Assembly: GCA_003241845.1 (NCBI GenBank)
Contig: QBMN01000011.1
Coordinates: 1-42,914, forward strand
Origin: Shackletoniella antarctica
GTDB lineage: Bacteria; Cyanobacteriota; Cyanobacteriia; Phormidesmidales; Phormidesmidaceae
DNA: 42,914 bases
Direction: 5' to 3'
The notes beneath the pieces are model-generated. The model was not told the DNA's origin. It made no database searches and saw nothing but the letters and a program-made list of their open reading frames with translations. The translations under genes and the position numbers were made by a program. Below, piece after piece: positions 41,366 through 42,914 of this stretch; the first letter of the stretch is position 1; each line of letters begins with the position of its first letter.

Positions 41366-42013
41366 ATGGCGCAAAATGACCCAAATCGGGTGCTGCGGCT
41401 GCTGCCTCTAGTCACCGGAGGCATCGGCGGTACGCTGTTGATGCTAAATCGAGTGCTGACTCCAGCCCTGACAGAATCTCAGGCGCGATCGGACGTTATG
41501 GGGGTAATTCTCAGCGCTTTGCTGATTTTGACGGGTCTGCTGTGGCAGCGGGTGCAGTCCATTTCTCCCGAAGCGGTGGCGCTGATTGGTGACGAAGGGC
41601 TTGAGCTAGACAACACCCTGCCCGATGCCGCCCAGACCGAGCTGGCCTGGGCCTCGCATCTGCTGCTGACCAACACCGTCACCTGCTCCGTTGTCGCCTA
41701 CCGCCAGGGCAAAACCCTGCTGCGGCGTGGCGTGCTGGCACCCAAGGCCGAGATCACTCCCGGCCCTATTCTCAAGCGGGTGCTGGAAACGGGCAAAGCG
41801 GTTTATTTAGTCAAGCTCAGCATTTATCCAGGCCGGGTGGAGTTTGACTATCTACCGGAAAACACCCAGGGCGTGATCTGCCAACCCATGGGCAAAGATG
41901 GCGCGCTAATTCTGGCGGCCAACGCCCCCCGCAGCTACACCCGCCAAGACGAGGCCTGGATCGAGGGCGTCGCCGACAAACTGGGGCACACCCTAGATGC
42001 GTTTATGGGGTGA
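41366..42013 (+). CDS. Cofactor assembly of complex C subunit B-like protein (CCB)
   Basis: A 215-residue protein resembling the CCB2/CCB4 type, which attaches haem c(i) to cytochrome b6 in cyanobacteria and plastids. Two membrane segments lie at about 10-30 (LLPLVTGGIGGTLLML) and 45-63 (GVILSALLILTGLLW). The soluble domain (65-215) has a GAF-like pattern, including TNTVTCSVVAYRQGKTLLRRG, IYPGRVEFDYLPENTQGVICQPMG and GALILAANAPRSYTRQDEAWIEGVADKL. I am confident of the family, less so of which CCB subunit. It is a single gene with no neighbours of the cyt b6f complex here. Confidence 0.8.
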   Translation: MAQNDPNRVLRLLPLVTGGIGGTLLMLNRVLTPALTESQARSDVMGVILSALLILTGLLWQRVQSISPEAVALIGDEGLELDNTLPDAAQTELAWASHLLLTNTVTCSVVAYRQGKTLLRRGVLAPKAEITPGPILKRVLETGKAVYLVKLSIYPGRVEFDYLPENTQGVICQPMGKDGALILAANAPRSYTRQDEAWIEGVADKLGHTLDAFMG

Positions 42014-42036
42014 AGCGCGTGGTGACCTGGATGACG

Positions 42037-42330
42037 GTGGCGGGTTTAGGCCCTCCGCCTGGGGATACCGGAGGCTATAGCAAAGCTCGCAAGCAGTTGC
42101 CCGAATCGCGTTCCCCCCGCTGTTGAAACGTACCGCCGCGGCCTTGCAAGCGCCGGTCAAGCCGTCGCAGCGGTGATGTGGTCGTACAGTAGAGGCCTTT
42201 GATGCCACGACGGTGCTGATGAGTGATCCCGCCGCGAATCAGGACAGCTATCTGCAACAGAGTAACCAAAAGGCTGGTCGTGGCTTTCCGATTCTCAAAA
42301 ATACCTTAACCAACCTTCACCAGGTCTAGA
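42037..42330 (+). pseudogene. Decayed IS4-family transposase fragment
   Basis: Two stretches in different frames match IS4 transposases: GLGPPPGDTGGYSKARKQLPES (42043-42108 region; family form SPDTGAYCKARQRLPE) and EAFDATTVLMSDPAANQDSY through GRGFPILKNTL (42194-42306; family form DGTTVSMPDTPANQAAYPQ..GFPI), where Glu-Ala replaces the expected Val-Asp-Gly. Frameshifts and deletions separate them and no DDE residues beyond the first Asp can be traced. It begins 20 bp after the CCB gene. Confidence 0.75.
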
Positions 42331-42443
42331 ACACTACCGAAACCGGGTTTCTGTATGCAGACCCAATTGAGCTAGGAGCCTACGTCGCCAAAGCTGAGCG
42401 ATTCAGGTCGGTGGCGTAGCTCCTGAAAAAAAGTTTAGGCAGG

Positions 42444-42461
42444 GGGGTGCGATCGCACCCC
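42444..42461. repeat. Perfect 18-bp palindrome centred on HIP1
   Basis: GGGGTGCGATCGCACCCC, an unbroken palindrome around GCGATCGC. It lies in a 200-bp stretch (42331-42531) with an additional inverted pair, AGGAGC..ACGTCGCC at 42376 and GGTGGCGTAGCTCCT at 42410. No gene is seen here. Confidence 0.6.
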
Positions 42462-42531
42462 AGAGGTGTTAGCTTAAGCCCATAAAGTCCTAATGCAGAC
42501 TATTTGAGGCGAGACAAACGGGAGGTATCCG

Positions 42532-42630
42532 ATGACTTGCCTTTTGCTCACATTGCTCACCTTCCCGTTGGCGATCGCCGCCACCCTCCCCGTAGCCAAC
42601 GCTCCTAGCAATTACGAACCCCTACCGTGA
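42532..42630 (+). CDS. Possible 32-residue secreted peptide
   Basis: ATG 42532 is preceded by a near-perfect Shine-Dalgarno (GGAGGT, 5 nt spacing). The peptide begins MTCLLLTLLTFPLAIAAT and ends ANAPSNYEPLP, so it consists almost wholly of a signal peptide with a likely cut after VANA. Without homologues it could equally be the remaining leader of a frameshifted secreted protein, since the sequence beyond the stop (Pro-rich) looks compatible. Confidence 0.3.
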   Translation: MTCLLLTLLTFPLAIAATLPVANAPSNYEPLP

Positions 42631-42766
42631 ACCCCCCGGTGCCGCCTCCGCTGACCAGCCAGCCCGCGCAGGCCCCTGCAACCTCACCCCTAGCTTTCTG
42701 CTCATTTGTTCTATTTAGAACTATCTGTTCCAGGCCAATCCTGCTCATCCACCCATCCACTCGCCC

Positions 42767-42914
42767 ATGACCCTCCCCACCTTCTTCATCTCCCACGGAG
42801 TGCCAGATCTGCCCATTCGCACTGGCCCCACCCAAGACTTTTTGCGCCAGCTCCTGGCTACCCTGCCCCAAAGCCCCACCGCCATTCTGGCGATCTCGGC
42901 TCACTGGCTCACCG
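42767..42914 (+). CDS. DODA-type extradiol ring-opening dioxygenase, N-terminal part
   Basis: The first 49 residues of a class III extradiol dioxygenase (LigB/YgiD, DOPA-dioxygenase type) that run off the right edge. The start motif TLPTFFISHGVPDLP supplies the first iron-ligand His (usual form: LFxxHGSP), and AILAISAHWLT is the second (SAHW). YgiD-type enzymes open catechol rings; the substrate here is unknown. The remaining Glu/His iron ligands are outside the window. Confidence 0.85.
   Translation, partial: MTLPTFFISHGVPDLPIRTGPTQDFLRQLLATLPQSPTAILAISAHWLT

Noticed and set aside
42605-42904. Minus-strand frame at the right edge
   Set aside because: It is antisense to the dioxygenase start, whose motifs (SHGVP, SAHW) are on the plus strand.

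Overview
This is a chromosomal window from a GC-rich cyanobacterium, most like the filamentous Leptolyngbya/Nodosilinea/Phormidium type (the lineage is inference). The reasons are the palindrome GCGATCGC (HIP1) recurring through most genes, a light-dependent protochlorophyllide reductase, a phosphoribulokinase-family gene, a cytochrome b6f cofactor-assembly protein (CCB type), an SmtA/SmtB metallothionein pair, Uma2-type nuclease genes and a cyanobacterial HhoA/HtrA-type protease. There is no rRNA operon and no CRISPR array; two tRNA genes are present (Gly-TCC, Pro-CGG).

Layout. 1-2.2 kb: an RND/HlyD-type efflux adaptor (minus) divergent from a PadR repressor (plus), with a strong inverted-repeat operator between them and short tandem arrays nearby. 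2.4-7.45 kb: a TamB-like (DUF490) envelope protein. 7.45-13.75 kb: an accessory island bounded by two 97% identical copies of the last 178 bp of tamB. It carries a NACHT NTPase with 28 pentapeptide repeats, an IS200/IS605 element (tnpA/tnpB) and a DUF4258/DUF2283 toxin-antitoxin-like pair whose first gene the IS appears to split, plus several broken gene tails. 13.9-15.9 kb: siroheme synthesis (cobA and a two-domain CbiX chelatase). 16.2-25.1 kb: housekeeping genes (tRNA-Gly, uvrB, mtnA, tRNA-Pro, a phosphohexomutase, por, a second-type EF-G). 25.1-26.3 kb: a decayed stretch with a LysR fragment. 26.4-31.5 kb: Uma2 nuclease, an HDAC-like deacetylase, a membrane protein, a LysM/degenerate-M23 protein and an HtrA protease. 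31.5-34.3 kb: a multi-hairpin repeat, larB, a Yfr1-like small RNA candidate, a small secreted protein and a PRK-family kinase lacking one redox cysteine. 34.5-38.7 kb: a U32 peptidase pseudogene, a pRiA4b ORF-3 protein, an unknown gene coupled to a GT39-type glycosyltransferase, and tyrA. 38.8-42.9 kb: proA, a MITE, divergent smtB/smtA with two 6-2-6 operators, a CCB-like protein, IS4-family transposase debris and the start of an extradiol dioxygenase.

The most interesting region is 7.45-13.92 kb. The copy of the tamB tail next to cobA looks like the displaced original end (tamB and cobA would then be tail to tail, 4 bp apart), while the tail now on tamB looks as if it came with the island. 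This is how elements that insert at the 3' end of a gene and rebuild it usually look, but no integrase is visible. The cargo (NACHT-pentapeptide protein, toxin-antitoxin-like pair, IS605) has the make-up of a defence island.
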